This document shows positions 40,013 to 42,466 of a stretch of 42,466 bases of DNA, in pieces (positions within the stretch are counted from its first letter, which is position 1; each line of letters starts with the position of its first letter). Source of the stretch: Streptosporangiales bacterium (GTDB taxonomy: Bacteria > Actinomycetota > Actinomycetes > Streptosporangiales > Streptosporangiaceae); contig WRBL01000013.1 in NCBI GenBank assembly GCA_009784565.1, positions 1 to 42,466 on the forward strand, in the 5' to 3' direction. The position numbers were made by a program, and so were the translations under genes. The notes beneath the pieces are model-generated. The model was not told the origin of the DNA and searched no databases. It saw only the letters and a program-made list of their open reading frames with translations.

Positions 40013-40893
40013 CCACCGGAGACGATCTCCGTCAGGTTGCCGGTGACCAGGTCGGTGTCGTCGCGGTCCTTGACCACCGCGCCGAGCGTCTCGCCGGCCG
40101 AGGCCACCGTCAGGTCGGTCTCGCCGAGGACGCCGAGGGTGCGGACCCAGTCGATGGTCTCGGCGACGCCCGGCGGCTTGGCCAGGTCCATCTCCCGCAG
40201 TCGCTGCACGGCGCCGACGACCTTCGCGGCCAGCGCCCGCTCGGCGGAAGGCTCCCGGACCGCGACGATCTCGGCTTCCCGCTCGGCCGCCGGGTAGCCG
40301 ATCCAGTGGTACAGGCAGCGGCGGCGCAGCGCGTCGTGCAGTTCGCGGGTCCGGTTGGAGGTGAGGATCACGACCGGGGGAGACGCGGCGCGGACGGTCC
40401 CGATCTCGGGAATCGTCACCTGGAAGTCGGACAGGATCTCCAGCAGGAACGCCTCGAACTCGTCGTCGGCCCGGTCGATCTCGTCGATCAGCAAGATCGC
40501 GTCCCCGCCGGCGCGCACCGCCTGGAGGAGGGGCCGTTCCAGCAGGAACCGCGGCCCGAACAGCTGCTCCACCGCATCCCCGGCGGCCGCGCCCGGGGCG
40601 TCCGCCGACGACAGCGCGCGGATCTGCAGCATCTGCCGTGCGTAGTCCCACTCGTACAGGGCCTGGCCGGTATCGATGCCCTCGTAGCACTGCAGCCGGA
40701 TCAGGGTCCGGCCGAAGACCGACGCCAGGGCCTTGGCGACCTCGGTCTTGCCCACGCCGACCTCGCCCTCCAGCAGGACGGGACGTCGCAGCCGCAGGGC
40801 GACGTGCAGAACCGTGGACAGGCCGCGGTCGGCCAGGTAGCCGCCGTCCCGCAGGGCGGCGGTCAGCTCGTGAACGCTCGCCGGGTACTCCAC
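40009..40893 (-). CDS. MoxR-type AAA+ ATPase (CoxD-like)
   Basis: 294 aa from GTG 40893. Walker A is GEVGVGKT (43-50), Walker B is LLIDEID (134-140), sensor 1 is ILTSN and the arginine finger region is ALRRRC. It is the chaperone-like partner of the vWA protein encoded next, as in CoxD/CoxE. The 90-aa gene stops 8 nt upstream. In the same frame the sequence stays open upstream into the CoxL-like gene without a stop, so a fused reading is possible but the MoxR start after the 90-aa gene is more likely. Confidence 0.88.
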   Translation of the reverse strand: MEYPASVHELTAALRDGGYLADRGLSTVLHVALRLRRPVLLEGEVGVGKTEVAKALASVFGRTLIRLQCYEGIDTGQALYEWDYARQMLQIRALSSADAPGAAAGDAVEQLFGPRFLLERPLLQAVRAGGDAILLIDEIDRADDEFEAFLLEILSDFQVTIPEIGTVRAASPPVVILTSNRTRELHDALRRRCLYHWIGYPAAEREAEIVAVREPSAERALAAKVVGAVQRLREMDLAKPPGVAETIDWVRTLGVLGETDLTVASAGETLGAVVKDRDDTDLVTGNLTEIVSGG

Positions 40894-40901
40894 GGCCGCC
40901 G

Positions 40902-41174
40902 TCAGCGCCGGGAGTCCGGCCCGAAGACCAGGTCGCGCAGGCCCCCGCCCGACGGGTTGAGCTTGCCCTCGCGCTCGAGCCGGGCCCGCCAGTTCGCCGC
41001 GCGGTCCTCCTCGCATGAGCCGCCGAACTCGTCGAACCCGACTCCGGCGTCGGTCATCCGCTTGCAGCCGTCGCCGGCCCCGCCGGCCGCGGCCAGGTCG
41101 GCCGCGCTCTGGGACTGGCCCTGCCAGACCTCGCGGAGTACTTCCAGCGCTTCCGTCTTCTTCTCTGCGCTCAT
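40902..41174 (-). CDS. Unrecognised 90-aa protein between coxL-like and moxR genes
   Basis: 90 aa from ATG 41174. Acidic and basic residues are mixed in a helical sequence (MSAEKKTEALEVLREVW, AANWRARLEREGKLNPSGGG), with two Cys (DGCKRM, GSCEEDR). It has no TM helix. Its composition looks like real protein, whereas the CoxL-frame reading across the same DNA is Arg/Gly-rich and unlikely. No name is known to me. It lies at the head of the operon moxR-vWA-GIY. Confidence 0.65.
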   Translation of the reverse strand: MSAEKKTEALEVLREVWQGQSQSAADLAAAGGAGDGCKRMTDAGVGFDEFGGSCEEDRAANWRARLEREGKLNPSGGGLRDLVFGPDSRR

Positions 41175-41175
41175 G

Positions 41176-42466
41176 GCCGGACTGTAACCCGCGCGCGGCG
41201 TCCCGGCGAGAGCCGATTAAGGGAAGCCTTAATCGGACGGCGAGGTCCGGGCGGATGCGGCGGCCCTGGGTGGCGAGCCAGACGGTCGCCGGGGTCAGCG
41301 GCATGTCGGCGTGCTCTACCCCGAACGGCGCCAGGGCGTCCACGACCGAGTTGACCACGGCGGCGGGGGAGCCGACGGTGGCCGCCTCGCCGACGCCCTT
41401 GGCCCCGATCGGGTGGTGCGGCGACGGGGTGACCGTCTGGCCGAGCTCGGGGGTGGGGACTTCCATGGACGTGGGCAGCAGGTAGTCCATGAACGACCCG
41501 GCCAGGCAGTTCCCGGACTCGTCGAACGGGATGAGCTGCATCAGCGCGATCCCGATCCCGTCGGCCAGCCCCCGGTGGATCTGTCCTTCGACGATCATCG
41601 GGTTGATCCGGACGCCGCAGTCGTCGACCGCGATGAACCGGCGGACCTTCACCTCGCCGGTGCCCGGGTCCACGTCGGTGACGCAGATGTAGGCGCCGAA
41701 CGGGAACGTCAGGTTCGGCGGGCTGTACACGGCCGAGGCGTCCAGGTGCCCCTCGACCCCGTCCGGCAGCGTCAGCGACGAGTGCGAGGCCCGCGCGATC
41801 TCGGCGATGCCGAGCGCCGTGTCGGGGTCCCCGGCCACCCGCCAGGCCCCGCCCTCCCACACGAGGTCGTCGGAGGAGACCTCCAGCATGGCCGCGGCGA
41901 CCAGCCTGGCCCGTTCCCGGACCCGGCGGGCGGCGACCGCGGCCGCGGCCCCGGACACCGGCGTGGACCGGGAACCGTACGTTCCCAGGCCGAACGGCGT
42001 CCGGTCCGTGTCCCCGTGGACGACCTCCACGTCATCGACGGACAGGCCCAGCTCGTGCGCCACGATCTGCGCGAACGTCGTCTCGTGCCCCTGCCCCTGC
42101 GTCTGGACCGAGACCGCCAGCACGGCCTGGCCGGACGGATGAACGCGCAGGTCCGCGCCGTCGGCCATGCCCAGGCCCATGATGTCCATCAGGTGCCGGG
42201 GCCCGGCGCCGGTGCCCTCGGTGAAGAAGCTGATCCCGATGCCCATGTACTCGCCGCGCTCCCGCCGCGCGGCCTGCTCCTTGCGGAGCCCGGGGTAGTC
42301 GGCGATCTCCAGCGCGAGGCGAAGCGCCCGGGGATAGTCCCCGGAGTCGTACTCCCACCCGGTCGGGCCCGTGTAGGGAAACTGCGACGGCTGCAGCAGG
42401 TTCTTCATCCGCAGGGCGGCCGGGTCGGTGCCCAGCCGCCGGGCCAGCAGGTCCACGAGCCGTTCC
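41176..42466 (-). CDS. CoxL-like molybdenum hydroxylase large subunit, C-terminal part (5' end outside window)
   Basis: Only the C-terminal ~430 residues are inside the window; the N-terminus lies beyond the right edge. It is the Mo-binding subunit of a xanthine-oxidase/CO-dehydrogenase family enzyme. Visible segments include GIGISFFTEGTG, SVQTQGQGHETTFAQIVAHE, VEVVHGDTDRTPFGLGTYGSRST and the catalytic Glu region KGVGEAATVG. The active-site loop that separates form I (AYRCSFR) from form II CoxL is not in the window. The reading frame has no stop before the MoxR stop at 40009, so the end given is approximate. Neighbouring MoxR and vWA genes support a cox cluster. Confidence 0.82.
41213..41236. 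promoter_or_regulatory. Perfect 10-bp palindrome near the 3' end of the coxL-like gene
   Basis: CCGATTAAGG (41213-41222) and CCTTAATCGG (41227-41236) flank GAAG. It is AT-richer than its surroundings and lies 39 nt before the start of the 90-aa gene, inside the open frame of the CoxL-like gene. It may be an operator, an attenuator or an inserted palindrome. Confidence 0.45.

Noticed and set aside
1..42466. CRISPR array, prophage, integrase or transposase genes.
   Set aside because: No spaced direct repeats and no integrase, transposase, capsid or terminase motifs were seen in any frame that looks coding.

Overview
The window is very GC-rich chromosomal DNA with strong third-position GC bias, frequent GTG and TTG starts, many 4-nt start/stop overlaps, paired TetR regulators, a one-pass Ser/Thr protein kinase and an Rpf/LysM-type secreted muralytic protein. 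Together these point to a filamentous or otherwise complex actinomycete (Streptomyces/Streptosporangiales-like). No 16S gene or other marker fixes the genus. I see no rRNA, tRNA, CRISPR array or complete insertion sequence.

Region 1 (1-4.3 kb) is accessory. It holds a membrane-anchored STAND-type NTPase, a Crp-family cyclic-nucleotide receptor interrupted by an in-frame TGA, a divergent class III cyclase-like protein and a small overlapping ORF. Three of these proteins carry a similar short Gly/His/Val segment, so I read the region as a candidate nucleotide-signalling or conflict module. Region 2 (4.3-10.8 kb) is an envelope-stress neighbourhood: two membrane-anchored HtrA-like proteases, a TlpA-like thioredoxin, a one-pass Ser/Thr kinase and a DUF4389-type membrane protein. 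Region 3 (10.8-12.8 kb) is a small accessory patch with a 5'-truncated T5orf172-domain gene and an RHH/PIN toxin-antitoxin pair with two related inverted repeats upstream.

Region 4 (12.8-19.7 kb) has a fatty-acid/sterol hydroxylase with its TetR regulator and a shared operator, then an OmpR-type two-component pair divergent from a LolA-like secreted protein that is coupled to an ABC exporter. Region 5 (19.7-25.1 kb) looks like a flavin-based electron-transfer locus: ApbE with a small Ser-rich anchored protein, an acyl-CoA synthetase, and an operon of ferric-reductase-like cytochrome, NuoF-like protein and ferredoxin. Region 6 (25.2-29.8 kb) has an MFS exporter with its TetR regulator, a two-TM protein, a pirin and an unrecognised small acidic protein.

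Region 7 (29.8-36.6 kb) has a large two-tier palindrome, a sedolisin (S53) protease, a YdeP-type formate-dehydrogenase-like molybdoenzyme with FdhD, a hypothetical protein and an HD hydrolase. Region 8 (36.6-42.5 kb) has a LysM/transglycosylase-like secreted protein with a structured leader, a DUF4232-like lipoprotein, and a cox-type operon running off the right edge: CoxL C-terminus, 90-aa protein, MoxR ATPase, CoxE-like vWA protein and a GIY-YIG-like protein. The FdhF/FdhD and Cox loci both suggest oxidation of simple electron donors, and the ApbE/NuoF-like locus suggests redox transfer at the membrane.
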